Source: Haliclystus octoradiatus (Eukaryota; Cnidaria; Staurozoa; Stauromedusae; Haliclystidae). From it: a stretch of 64,000 nucleotides of DNA. Under the pieces are notes generated by a model. It searched no databases. It worked only from the letters and a program-made list of their open reading frames with translations, and was not told the DNA's origin. This document shows positions 1 to 64,000 of this stretch, piece after piece. How positions within the stretch are numbered: the stretch's first letter is position 1; each line of letters starts with the position of its first letter. The stretch spans positions 8,582,309 to 8,646,308 of the forward strand of contig OU744446.1 of assembly GCA_916610825.1 (NCBI GenBank), written 5' to 3'. Position numbers and translations under genes: made by a program.

Positions 1-310
1 ATATAGATATTGCATCCATATATCAAATAGTATTCTAACCTGGGATTATTGTTACACAATTCTTTATACAGATATGTTTGAAACCAGACATCAAAATCAA
101 AATCTCTAAAAAGCTCATATGACACTAGGCCCACGATGTGGTAAACTATATAAAAGACAGACATAACACAATATATAAAATTAAACTTGAAAATATCACT
201 GTTGAAGGTCCAAGGTACGGAGATAGCGTTATATTGTGGCCCAATGACATTGACAAACATTCTCATTATTCTCGTTGACAGCTGATGTTGCCATTATTCA
301 TGGAATCAGC

Positions 311-470
311 ATCCGACAATGTAGGCAATCCTAGATTCTGGAAGGCTATGAGCAAGTTCAGGAGAAGATTGATACTTTTTCTGATTTATTGGTCAAACCT
401 CAACAAAAAACTTCAGAAGAAAGTGATGAGATACCTCTAGGATTCCAGAAGGCTGACCATGTTATCGGAT
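311..470. repeat. Fragment of GGGTCCGACAAAAG MITE-like family
   Basis: It is bounded by ATCCGACAAT and by GACCATGTTATCGGAT. It contains the family's internal TTATTGGTCAAACCTCAAC and TCTAGGATTCCAGAAGGCT. Better preserved relatives lie at 37971-38143 and 39887-40063. Confidence 0.6.
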
Positions 471-1928
471 CATGCATGGAATGTTGTCAAGCTATTGTTT
501 ATGCAAGTCAAATTTGTAACAATATTTTTGATGGATTGCTGGAAATAATATAATTCAATCTAGCAAGAAAGTCTAAAACCAAAACGGCCATATCATTTGT
601 GAGAAATAGTTGCAAGCACATGAAATATTGAATTCCAAAATCCAATGTTTTTCACAGAACGGAAATTGATAATTCTAGAAGATATATACCTACTGAAGAA
701 CATCATTATGTTGTAACCCGTTGATATTAAGAAAATTGTAGGTTTTCCCAATACAAATATGAAAACCTACTGAAAACCTTCCCACTACGAATCTTGATAA
801 CTGAAAACCAACTGAAAACTAACTGAATAAGGTACTGAATTAAGCACAATTCAATACATTTTTTAATATAGAGCACCTTCCATCATGTTTTTTTAGAAGA
901 ATGAGCAGAATCTAGATACAGTCTTCTAGTGAAACTAGCTGAATAAGGTACTGTTTTTAGCAGGTTGTCAGTATCGATTCAGCACATCCAATAGTCACGG
1001 GGTTCTATAGTCATCAAATGTATACATTCAATTGATCTTGAACAAAACTATGTCAATCAATGTTCATAAATTTTATGTGGATTTGATTATTGATGTTCGA
1101 GAAAATATTACTGGTATGAACAAAATTTAAACTAATTAGAGAAGTTGTAGAATTTAATCCAGGAGCTGTGCTGAAGATTGATTTTTCCTATGAAATGTAA
1201 TTCCTGGACACGAGGCAAGATGGCGTCATCCAGCTTTTCATAAACATTGAACACAAGACAGAAGAAGACACAGCTAACATGAAAACGAGTATTGAAAAGT
1301 GAACTCACTTTTCAATAAAGAAGACCGCCGACCCGCATTTTCCCTTTAATGTATTACTGTTTATCAAACTGTTTGTATATGTTTGCTGACAATTGAATCT
1401 AAAGACGCAAGTCAAATAGTCACAGCAGTAACTGCTTGCTAGTGGGAGGGCTTTTTCAAAATTTCCTCGACGAAATGGAGATTTTGCCCTAAAAAGACAT
1501 GATTTTGATTATTTGGGAGCTTCAGTACAATAATACCGAATTAAACGATTTTGCAATTTTTCTTCACATAATTAGTTCTTTTTACGAACCATTAAACAGG
1601 GCAATTAAACTTAATGAAAAATAAACTTTTCAATGGTAAAATTTGTGATTTCAAACATTTTTAAAGGTGAATCTTCTAGCCAACCTGTGTCTTTTTGATT
1701 GCATATAGCTTCAGTGAAGTTCCCATCAGCTGCTAAATCTAAGGATAATAAAGAACTCATACAATTCAGACACAAGAATTAAAATTTCAAAAATAGTCTG
1801 AAATCTAGATCATTTTTAATGGATTTCAATGGAAAATATGAAATAGCAAGAGTTCAAAACGATCTGAAATCCGCTAAAAGTCAGAAAATGTTCTTGTCTG
1901 ACATTTTAAATGAATGCCTCTGTTTGCT

Positions 1929-2174
1929 ACCCCTGCAAAAAACAGTTCAGGAGTTCATGAACAGTTCATGAAGGTTAAATGGCTCCAATTTTCCTGAACT
2001 CTTCATGAACTGTTCAATAAGTGTTCATGAACAGTTCATGAACCCTCACAGACAGTACAGTTCATGAACAGTTCATGAACAGTTCATTAAAATTTGGGGC
2101 CATTTAACGTTCATGAACTGTTCATGAACTGCTCATGAACTGTTCATGAACTCCTGAACTGTTTTCGCAGGGGT
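1929..2174. repeat. Palindrome-rich MITE-like element with CCCCTGC terminal inverted repeats
   Basis: The ends are CCCCTGCAAAAAACAGTTCA and its near inverse TGAACTGTTTTCGCAGGGG, flanked by TA on both sides (TA target duplication likely). The interior is mostly the 12-base palindrome TGTTCATGAACA and variants, in runs on both arms. It has no coding capacity. Other copies are at 5475-5580, 23963-24067, 36253-36437 and 44615-44719. Confidence 0.75.
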
Positions 2175-2959
2175 AGACTTGTATTTAGCCTTGATGAATG
2201 GCTGGGGGAGTGTGCAATGTAAGTTTTATTTGATAGACAATAGAGGCTTGTTACTGACCCCATCAGCAAGCCCTAGTCACACTGCTAAGACAATTGAATT
2301 CCTGACAATACACCAATAAAATCTGTGGAATGGAGGGAGGGAGATAAATCATCAAGAGCTTGGAGTTCCAATACGAAAAGCTGTTGTAATAGTGGTAGTG
2401 AGCCAATGCATTGAGCGTACTAGGGAATATTAGCTAGTATCTGGGTTACTGATTGATCCATTGGCCACGTATTGAGTACAATGGCATAAAGTGTATTGAT
2501 TGTAGTCCTGTATAGCTCTGAATTAGAATAATAGCAAGTAATTAAGACTAAATGAATCAATCTTTAACATGATTGAATTGACTACAGTTTCTTTCGTATG
2601 TACTGCCGTAACCGTACCTAAATAAAAAATTTTTGAATAAGATTTCTACTAAAAATTAAGAAAATATTATAACCTTTGGTGGACTTTTGAAGCTTATTTG
2701 TACATTCCCAAATCGATTATCAGTGTTTGTTTACAGTAAGCTCTAAAATATTTCTTTACAAGTTCACGTCCAAACTGGATGGAGCAATGACAATGAAAAC
2801 AACATCAGACCGAGCTTTCTTCATTATATGCCCGGGAAAAAATCTGAAGGTTTCACTTCGAAAATCTTTGGATCTCGGAAGGCAAAATTATTTAGCGGAC
2901 CCTGATCACACTTACAACATGTTCTAAATCTTATAATAAAGCAGTAACTAGTGACTTAC

Positions 2960-27250
<24,291 letters not shown>

Positions 27251-28220
27251 TTCAGGAATATTTCGTTGACATGATGCATGCGATTTTCACATTAATGTAG
27301 AGTTATTGTCTGTCACAGAAGACTTATTGTCTGTTCTAGTAACAGTTTCAGTCTCTTGCATTTGTAAAATTAGTAAAATTGTTAAGTAGATCATTTATGC
27401 TCTCACTTGGACTAACAAAATCTCTGTTTGTCCTGCCATGTTGAATTTACTGGGACTTAGGGGCTGGGGACCATTCTCCAGCGCCACCGATCCACAGATC
27501 TCAAATCATCAACATATATGAATATGATGACAGGCGTGAGCGTGACAGTACCAGATTACGCAGTTACAGCCCCTATAGGAGATACTCAGCCCCCTCATCA
27601 GTGTAGGGAAAAGTTTAACTATCAGAAAATTTTGGTACATAGTTTTTTCAAATATACTTATTTCAGAAAGCGTTTGATGAATGCTGCTGACAACATATTG
27701 TATAAATGAATAGTTAATTTTACTTTTTATTTTGTTAGATTATTTAAATACATAAAATACTGTTTTATTTTCTCAGTTCCTTGTGGTTGTGGTTCCATAA
27801 AACAACAGCGATTCGAGTTAAATCCCAGGGAGTGTCGCCGGCAAATTTGCTATGTGGGAACCAGGCTTTATGGCATTTTTACAATTACATGACTTATTTC
27901 ATCTTTTAGTTTCGGTTTCGTATTCGTTTTCATCTTCACAAGGTCGTTTTTAACGGAAGTAGCGACAGTAACCAATCGTGTCCAGGCGATAGGTCATGCA
28001 TTGTCTGTCATTGAACTTTGTGCTATTTATTTATAGTTAGTCTTCCAAGAAATCGATCTCGTGATTACATGATCAACCTCACCTACTTTGTAGCCATCTT
28101 TATTTTAGATTTCTTATGAAGTAACTGCGACTGTTTTCCAATTTGAAGTGACAAGACCATTAATACTAAACGAAGATAGTACAAGCTTACGGGCAAAAAA
28201 ATATAACAACGACTATCAAA
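27251..28220. promoter_or_regulatory. Divergent intergenic region between IPO11 and SLC46-like gene
   Basis: This 970-bp region separates two start codons pointing away from each other and must hold both 5' ends. I see no clear TATA box. The left 418 bp are also present in duplication copy B. A split copy of SLC46 coding sequence lies at 27796-27887. Confidence 0.5.
27796..27887 (+). repeat. Split copy of 42 bp of SLC46 coding sequence
   Basis: Bases 27796-27820 equal 28524-28548 of the downstream transporter ORF. Bases 27869-27887 equal 28547-28565. The two halves, adjacent in the gene, are here separated by 48 bp of unrelated sequence (AATCCCAGGGAGTGTCGCCG..). Confidence 0.85.
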
Positions 28221-29705
28221 ATGTCATATCGATCATGCATTTTGAAGTATTTTAATATCCGTGTATTATGCTTTTTATGGCGTTTAACATACAGTGGTGA
28301 ATTTTTAGCAGTTGTTCAAAGTTTGAAAAGTGTAATATGTCATCGTGAGTATAACAGTACCGTATGCTTACATATTGGTGATGAAAAAAATTATCCACAA
28401 TATATTGACTATGAACATCATGTTTATGAGTTATTAACAAATTATCAAACTGGTATTACGTTATCATGGATGATCCCTTCATTCTTTATCATACCATTAA
28501 TTGCTGTTTATTTGAAAAAAGGACATAAAACAACAGCGATTCGAGTTATGGCATTTTTACAATTATTATCATCTGTTATGTATATGTTAAATTCAATATA
28601 TCCCAGTATGTATGTCATTGGCTATTTTGCTGCAGCCGCATTGCATTCTTCATATGGTTTCACATATGGTTTTCGTTTAATTACATATGCTTATTTAGCT
28701 GATGTTGTTGCCAGTTATACACCTGAACGACGTTCTGCTGAAATGATATTACAATCATCATTTCGTGCATTAGGTGCAGTTTTGAGTCCTTATATAATGG
28801 GATATTTATTACAACATTATGGTGCACAATATGCATTTATGATGTCAACAATATGCGATGGTTTGATGTTACTCTATTGTTTTTTATTGGTTGAAGTACG
28901 ACCGACTAATGAAACGACGCCTTTAACTGGAAATCAGGATTCAGCTGAAGGGCGTGGTTATATTTATCGATTTTTTGCACCACTTTTAAGTCATAAAGGT
29001 CCCATTGTTCGAATCATTATTGTTTATTCTATTCTGGAAACATTAACAATTACAACATTTAATTTTCTTCCGATTTATTTAACACATAGTCCGATTAATT
29101 TCAAATCGGTTGATTTGGGATTATATCAAACTATACAATATGGTATGGCGTTTGTTGGTTCAATGATAGTTTCACAAATATTTACAAGAATGGTTGGTAA
29201 ACAAGATGTTTATATTGTTTTGACTTGTATTATGGCAAGATTCTTCATGTACACAGTTTTTATGGTTGCTCAAAGTCCAATATTACTATATGTGGCATTA
29301 TTATCTGAAGGTGTTAACTATACATATGTCGGTTCAATATATTCTTACGCGACTGAATTTACTGGTAAAACTAATTTTGTACCATTATTTACAGCAATGA
29401 GTATTATTGGTTTACTTTGCTGTACGATTACTTATCCATTAACAAATTTTTTATTCAAAATAACTGCACATGAAAATCCGAAAATTGTGTTTATATTGTT
29501 ATTAAGTTTAACTGGTGTTGCATTTGTGACATGGATGATACATATCATTATTCGTATTAATACCTTGAACGACGGAGAAGATAACCTTACTGTTGAAATT
29601 GATGATAATAAAGAGGACAGCAGTAACACTACCGGATATGGGTCGATTTCAAGTCTCAATTATGATCGTCATGTGCTGATTCGACCAGCTACAACGATGT
29701 GGTAG
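28221..29705 (+). CDS. SLC46-like major facilitator transporter, intronless
   Basis: 494 codons with the hydrophobic pattern of a 12-helix major facilitator. It has a short N-terminal helix (about 12-32), an extracellular loop with Cys40, the glycosylation site NST at 45-47 and Cys49, then helices near 78-98, 108-125, 130-158, 178-198 and 205-224. A central cytoplasmic loop (225-258) and a second bundle to about 445 follow. The TYAYLADVV...ERRSAEMILQS region fits the helix 4-5 signature of SLC46 (proton-coupled folate transporter and relatives); the N-terminal CxxxxNSTVC loop also fits. The substrate cannot be told. The C-terminal tail (447-494) is acidic, then ends ATTMW. The ORF has no introns, unlike all its neighbours. 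Start chosen as the first ATG (AAAATGTCA). Membership of another MFS branch is possible. Confidence 0.7.
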   Translation: MSYRSCILKYFNIRVLCFLWRLTYSGEFLAVVQSLKSVICHREYNSTVCLHIGDEKNYPQYIDYEHHVYELLTNYQTGITLSWMIPSFFIIPLIAVYLKKGHKTTAIRVMAFLQLLSSVMYMLNSIYPSMYVIGYFAAAALHSSYGFTYGFRLITYAYLADVVASYTPERRSAEMILQSSFRALGAVLSPYIMGYLLQHYGAQYAFMMSTICDGLMLLYCFLLVEVRPTNETTPLTGNQDSAEGRGYIYRFFAPLLSHKGPIVRIIIVYSILETLTITTFNFLPIYLTHSPINFKSVDLGLYQTIQYGMAFVGSMIVSQIFTRMVGKQDVYIVLTCIMARFFMYTVFMVAQSPILLYVALLSEGVNYTYVGSIYSYATEFTGKTNFVPLFTAMSIIGLLCCTITYPLTNFLFKITAHENPKIVFILLLSLTGVAFVTWMIHIIIRINTLNDGEDNLTVEIDDNKEDSSNTTGYGSISSLNYDRHVLIRPATTMW

Positions 29706-30968
29706 ACCATAGCTTAATATTCGAAAGTTGTATATCAAATCATAGTTTGTTCCCTTATACAAACCATGATTAGATTACTGTTCATTAAATCTGAAGTTGA
29801 AACTTAGAATAGCATGCGTAGATGAGCCAATCAAATTCCTTGGCTAAGAATACACTGCTTTGATTGGTTAGAGATCTTTGTTCTGTGAGTAGATTTTGAA
29901 AACAATATGATGTGTGATGCATAATTTAGCAACAACTATTTTAGAAGAAACAAACTAATGCTTGTTACAGCATTTTTAACTCTGGGTACGACGCATTTTT
30001 GAAAGATTGGGAGAATCTGAGTAAATGAAGTTGTTACGCTGAAACTATGAATACTGCAAAGTGAAACATTGACGGTACATTCGACGGACCCAAGTTTTTA
30101 TAAAACATTTGATATATATTTTGGTTGCTTGGAAGATTGGAATTTATAGAGAACATCCAATGAAGTTAAATATATTTTTAAAAGTGAAAGTATTTGATAC
30201 TTTTGAAAGATTTTTTGTTTACGTTAAAATTATTTTGTAATTTTTCTAGCATACAAGGGTTTGTTTTATCGCCCTTATATTGTCTCAAACTTTGTGGGGT
30301 CATGGTTTCCCTGAAATACTGAGAAAGTGACAGTAGTACCCCATGTGAAGCAGCAGTAAGGGGAGATAACTATATTCACATGTATATTGTACAGTCTGTA
30401 CAGGTACAAAATAATTATAATAATCCTCAGCATTTCAATTCGATAAAAACATTTTGATAAGAGCTGAAAAATTATGTAATTCCAAATACAATTGTTCTTT
30501 TATCATTATTATATGTTTATCAAGCATTCTTCAAATTGTTTATAATAGTTAATTACAATATTTGTATATTTAGAGTCACAATTAAAAGTGCTAACAAAAA
30601 ATTTGTACATCAAAAAATACCAACATCTAATTAGAGTATGTTTATCAATATCTGAATCTACAAACCATGAGGTAAGTAAAACCAAAGTGTTGTGGTCGTT
30701 ATACACAACAGTACAAAAACATTTAATCGGATTTGTGCAATAATCGGCTTTAAGTACCGGATTGTGATTTGAAGAGTAGATAACTCGGAAACTGCTTGGT
30801 GATTTAGTTTCATATACTGTGAGGATTTGTACAATAATATTTCAATGAATAATTACTCAAATGGCCTATTGATTATAAAGACCCACCACCAACATATGGT
30901 ATCATATCAAGCAAATCGCAACCCAAAAATGTAACACCTCGAAACAGCTTGATTAATTAACTTTTCAT
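29706..30968. other. 3' flanks of two converging genes (SLC46-like and endophilin-A)
   Basis: The SLC46-like stop (29705) and the endophilin stop (30969) face each other across 1.26 kb. I see no ORF or repeat family here and could not assign polyadenylation signals with confidence. Confidence 0.5.
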
Positions 30969-60357
<29,389 letters not shown>

Positions 60358-61282
60358 CTTGATACTTTATTTGTATTAATAACGACCACTTTCAGCTTGT
60401 ACTTTTATAACCTTTCGGCAATCTCGCCAACACAAAATAACACCACAACCCAAAATGGGGCGAGCACAAGTCCTCAGAATCTAGAACAATGGAATAGACA
60501 GGGCCCTGGGCAAGAAGATTACATCATTGTTATGTTTTAAACAGAATGCCGCTTTTCAGTGACTATCTTTCTAAGAATTTCACGAGTAAGCAATTTATGT
60601 AAGTAAGCGAATTTAGCGAAACCATAGGCGAAAAGCACTGAAGACGTATTAATGACGTAGTTAATGACGAGATCTGAAGACATTGGAGGTTTATCTGCTT
60701 TTTGATGGATGCATTTGAGTTACATTTCTTATTATGGTGGACAGCAGCCGACTTTGTCTCTATCGGTTTCCCCGTGCCCTGACAAGTATAACAAAGCATG
60801 TTTGTTTTTTTCATAATAATATCATTTATTTTTATACCATTTATACAGTTACATAGACACTCTCGCCTTCTTCACGTTATCGTATAATATTCTACAGTCA
60901 AATTTACGAGGAGTGAAGACAGTGAGTACGTCCACATATCCTTCAATATCATCCCAATGTTTTAAAATCCCTGATTATGAAGTCCCATATTGCCTGGTTG
61001 CCAAGGGAGGGTGGGCCATGGGGCTCCCTAAAAGGGGATTGGCTATTTCCTGTCCGCAGTTGGAAATTTGATTGATGGTGTTTCTACTTGTAAAAACGGA
61101 TGAAAATAATTACTTGAACAAATAAAATCTGTGAAAGCCGCACTTCCCCTTCGAAATCCAAACCATTTTCATCGACATCAACCAGTCAGTTCTGTATCGA
61201 TCGGGAAGTCAATGGTTCATTTTGGATATAGTTTACTTTATAAACAATTATCTGGTCTGGATTTTGACTGGTGTCTGACTCA
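60358..61282. promoter_or_regulatory. Divergent intergenic region, endophilin-A and GNB5
   Basis: The 925 bp between two outward-facing start codons must contain both 5' ends. It has no TATA box that I trust. Confidence 0.5.
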
Positions 61283-61436
61283 ATGGCTACGGAAACTGAA
61301 TGTACGCCACACGAGGTAACAGAGGAGAGATGTCGTTCTGAATCTAATGCAGATTTACTAGCAAATTTAACAAGGGAAGCACAATTATTGAGAGAGAAAT
61401 TAGAAGAAGAAAAATCTAAATTACATGATGCTGAAC
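61283..61436 (+). CDS. GNB5: GNB5 exon 1
   Basis: 51 codons plus 1 nt from the ATG in CTCAATGGCTACG. The donor is GTATGT. Confidence 0.9.
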
Positions 61437-63747
61437 GTATGTATCTAATTAATTGATACTAGAAGAGAATGATTTTGTCAGGTTTTGTTACTAGACTTTC
61501 GTTAATTTTGCTTCATGGCCTCTGTCGAATAATTTCCAGGATAATTCAACGGTGGTTTAGGATAAAGCTTAGCTATCTCACAACGTATCTAGGTACTTAT
61601 CTTCGCCTAAATGACAGTTTGATCGTGGTTTGACAACAATCACAATTTAAATGATAACATGGGTCAATCACAATGTTATCATAACAATTTCTTGTTTAGA
61701 AATTCCAGTGCTGACCTTCAACAGAATTAAAACAGTCCTAACCCACAAGAAATAACATAGGCCTATACATTTTGTTCACAATTTATTTTCTTTAATTTAA
61801 CATTTTTTAGCTATTATAATGTCTTTGTTATTCTGTTAAGCTATTCATGGTTGGTATGATGATTGTGGTAAACTTTCTCTTGTCCCCTGTTTGTTTTCAG
61901 TTGAAGTCGCATGTTTCAATATTTTACATCTACATTTCTACAGTATACTTGCTAGCTAGTATAGGCCTATATCCACAAGATTCGAATATCGTGAAACTTC
62001 AAAACATAACTCAACTGTATCCTTGAAAAAGGTTCAATTTCCCTTTGTAGAAAAATGCAAATGTTTAAAGACAGAAATTTGACCTAAAGTTCTATTTTTT
62101 CAATAATATTTTCAAAATTGTGCGTAAACTCAAACAAACTTTACCAATTTCAAAAATTCTGATTCTCTAATAAAACTTGTTACAATGTTGCAATAAAGCA
62201 GCATCATTTTTACTTCAATGCTTGTAGCCTGATACCTGAGTAATATCCTTCTTACAAATCTTCGTATGTTCATGTAATATTTAACGTGATTTTCAAAACT
62301 CTGAAGAACTGAAACATCAGGTTGAATGCAGCTGCTTTGCAAATCAAACAGAAAGTTATCAAAATAAATGAATGAAGTGGTTTCTCTGTAACATTTCTCT
62401 GCAAAACAAATGCTTGTCACAATATTTAAGCTTACAATTTATTTTACTTATCAACATAAAAACATCATCATGTTCTGTCAGAAACATATTCAGAAACATA
62501 TTCATCTGTCAAATTTATGTTATGTCAGGTGTACGCAAGCTTATCAAATGACCTTGAAGTTGGTGTCATAATTTGAATTTTTTGACTTCGAATCAGAGTT
62601 GTACATGAGCCGGAGTCACACTCTGACTCTGGCAGGAGTATCCACATTTTAACAGGAGCCGGACTGGAATGAATTTTTTCCAGTCAGCAGCAGAGGTGGG
62701 AGCTGGTGTACAATGCAGTCCTGGTAATTTCTTTGTTATTTCTACATGTATAGAAGTATTATTGGCTACTTATTTCAGATTATCTTAATATATTGATAAA
62801 TTAATCCATTTTCGGGCTTTTTACAGGAGTTTGTCTGAAATATCTTGAAGCCGAAGTTGGAGTCTGTCTTCTTACATTTTCGGAGCCGGACACGCAGTCA
62901 AACGCTTCTATGAGGACTCTTTTCGGATTCTGGGTCTGAAAATTCCGACTCTGTACACCTTTGCTTTGAACAGACATAAAATCAATTTAAGTTTTGCATG
63001 ATAAGTTCAGCAGTTTGAGAACTCCCATAAACAGATTCTATAGGAATAATGTCCTTTACTCACTCAATTTTCGCAATTTCATATATAACGTGAGCAACAA
63101 AAATGTCACATGTGTTGGACAAAGAACTGTGAAACTGCATAATTGATAACAGACAGTTTATGCGCAGTCTACAATAAATGTAAAAAAAAAACTAAACACT
63201 CACACGTTCCACATATGTGACCTAAGGAAATTGACCACAACATAAAGGGTTGATTCAAGGATTTTTGCACATTAATTTACTAGAGTGACCACTATCAGCA
63301 GGTTGCCAGGGCTGTCACAAGGTGCGGATCTGGGGAAGCAGGACAGAAGTTCAAAACCTGGCTCTCCGATGGCGGCAGACCAGCACAACTTCAGACTTCA
63401 GGTTATCAATTATGAAGATTGGTTTTATTCAAATGATGATTTTGGATGTCAAACATTTCTTTGAAATTTGATCAAACAAAAATAAGTCAATTTTGAAACT
63501 TTGAAAACATTTCTTCCGAATAGATAGATAGTTCGCGGGAGATCGTAGCCTAAGCATTCGTAGTGGCTTTACCACCTATAAAAGGACATCTTTTTATGAA
63601 TATATTTCAGTTAATGAGCTTGCACAAAGGATTGAACCATTACCAGCACTTGTCCTGAGATGTAGACGAATACTAAGGGGTCACCAAGCAAAGGTTCTTT
63701 GTATGGACTGGTCAAAAGACGGACAGCACGTAGTTAGCAGTTCACAA
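61283..63747 (+). CDS. GNB5: G-protein subunit beta-5 (GNB5), 5' part
   Basis: GNB5 is the divergent G-beta subunit that pairs with R7-type RGS proteins in neurons and photoreceptors. Exon 1 (61283-61436) encodes MATETECTPHEVTEERCRSE, SNADLLANLTREAQLLREKL and EEEKSKLHDAE. Exon 2 (63611-63747) encodes LNELAQRIEPLPALVLRCRR, ILRGHQAKVLCMDWSKDGQH and VVSSSQ. Human GNB5 has [37 protein letters not shown], then [20 protein letters not shown] and RRIVSSSQ. This gives the N-terminal coiled-coil helix and the first WD40 blade. The phase (154 + 137 nt = 97 codons) fits. The gene continues past the right edge. The CMDW..D block separates it from beta 1-4. Confidence 0.92.
61437..63610. other. GNB5 intron 1
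   Basis: It carries one MITE-like repeat (62595-62957) and a degenerate TACAGTCAAACCTG-family piece near 63225-63315. Otherwise nothing recognised. Confidence 0.45.
62595..62957. repeat. MITE-like repeat with AGAGTTGTACA / ACTCTGTACA ends
   Basis: The inverted ends AGAGTTGTACATGAGCCGGA and TTCCGACTCTGTACA enclose repeats of GGAGCCGGA and GACTCT motifs. Non-coding. Confidence 0.55.
63611..63747 (+). CDS. GNB5: GNB5 exon 2
   Basis: 137 nt ending in phase 0 at SSSQ|GTAAGC, the same residue border as in vertebrate GNB5. The acceptor is ATATTTCAG. Confidence 0.92.
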
Positions 63748-64000
63748 GTAAGCCTATCCCTACAATTTAAGGATTATATTTTTAGATTAGTATTTGTTTG
63801 TAATATGTGATACTAGAATGCAAGGAAACTTACATATAACATAGCACTTTGAGATCTACATTAATGCCCACTATTGACAGGTGGTCTCTAGATACAGGGT
63901 TGATTCAATATAACTATGCTCTTTATAAATTTTTGAAATGGCTGCTATAGACATGTGTTTGGAAACTGTATGAAAGTTCTTAAAATTTTCTTTTACGCTC
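63748..64000. repeat. GNB5 intron 2 with degenerate TACAGTCAAACCTG-family sequence
   Basis: ACTATTGACAGGTGGTCTCT and GGGTTGATTCAATATAAC followed by GCTGCTATAGACATGTGTTT resemble the reverse complement of the 181-bp repeat. Confidence 0.45.

Larger units (their letters stand above)
1..2959. other. IPO11 intron 3' of coding exon 16, no exon found
   Basis: This is AT-rich intronic sequence downstream (minus sense) of the last IPO11 exon seen. I searched it for the next conserved block of the protein and did not find it. It holds a fragment of one MITE-like family (311-470) and one palindrome-rich element (1929-2174), listed separately. Confidence 0.6.

Overview
This is an AT-rich metazoan chromosome segment. 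It contains intron-rich animal genes, Penelope-like retroelements and a Maverick/Polinton virus-like transposon. Short TAGGCCTA-type motifs and the mobile elements suggest a marine invertebrate, but I could not fix the phylum from sequence alone. Exons were found by translating both strands, aligning by eye to family proteins I know, and requiring GT..AG borders with matching phases.

Host genes, left to right. (1) Importin-11 (IPO11), minus strand: 15 coding exons between 2960 and 27250 cover roughly the N-terminal 45% of the protein, and the gene continues off the left edge. One expected exon (coding exon 2) was not found. (2) An intronless SLC46-like major facilitator transporter, plus strand, 28221-29705, divergent from IPO11. 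(3) A complete endophilin-A (SH3GL) gene, minus strand: 11 coding exons, 30969-60357, 359 codons, every splice phase matching. (4) The first two coding exons of G-protein beta-5 (GNB5), plus strand, 61283-63747, divergent from endophilin across about 0.93 kb.

Mobile content. Endophilin intron 4 (41765-56894) holds three insertions. The first is a second copy of a 5.6-kb block, 22083-27668 duplicated at 42735-48330. It carries the IPO11 upstream region, exon 1 and exon 3. The second is a 5'-truncated Penelope-like element (48400-49970). The third is an incomplete Maverick/Polinton (about 49971-56646). Its genes are all on the minus strand: protease, major capsid, basic core protein, penton, chromodomain integrase and three uncharacterised proteins. 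It runs into a 200-N assembly gap, and no DNA polymerase or packaging ATPase is visible. IPO11 introns carry a tandemly repeated Penelope 3' fragment set in very long AAT microsatellites (10.3-13.2 kb), a 2.08-kb long-TIR element, and several MITE-like families, some nested.

The most interesting signal is a set of hammerhead self-cleaving ribozyme motifs. They lie at the ends of Penelope-like fragments, often as inverted pairs next to (AAT)n tracts at 13.2-13.7 kb and 31.2-32.4 kb. A second type lies at 48.5 kb. Other points of note are the export of an IPO11 promoter plus first exon into the neighbouring gene, a split 42-bp copy of SLC46 coding sequence in its own upstream region, and the viral-style overlapping gene borders of the Polinton.
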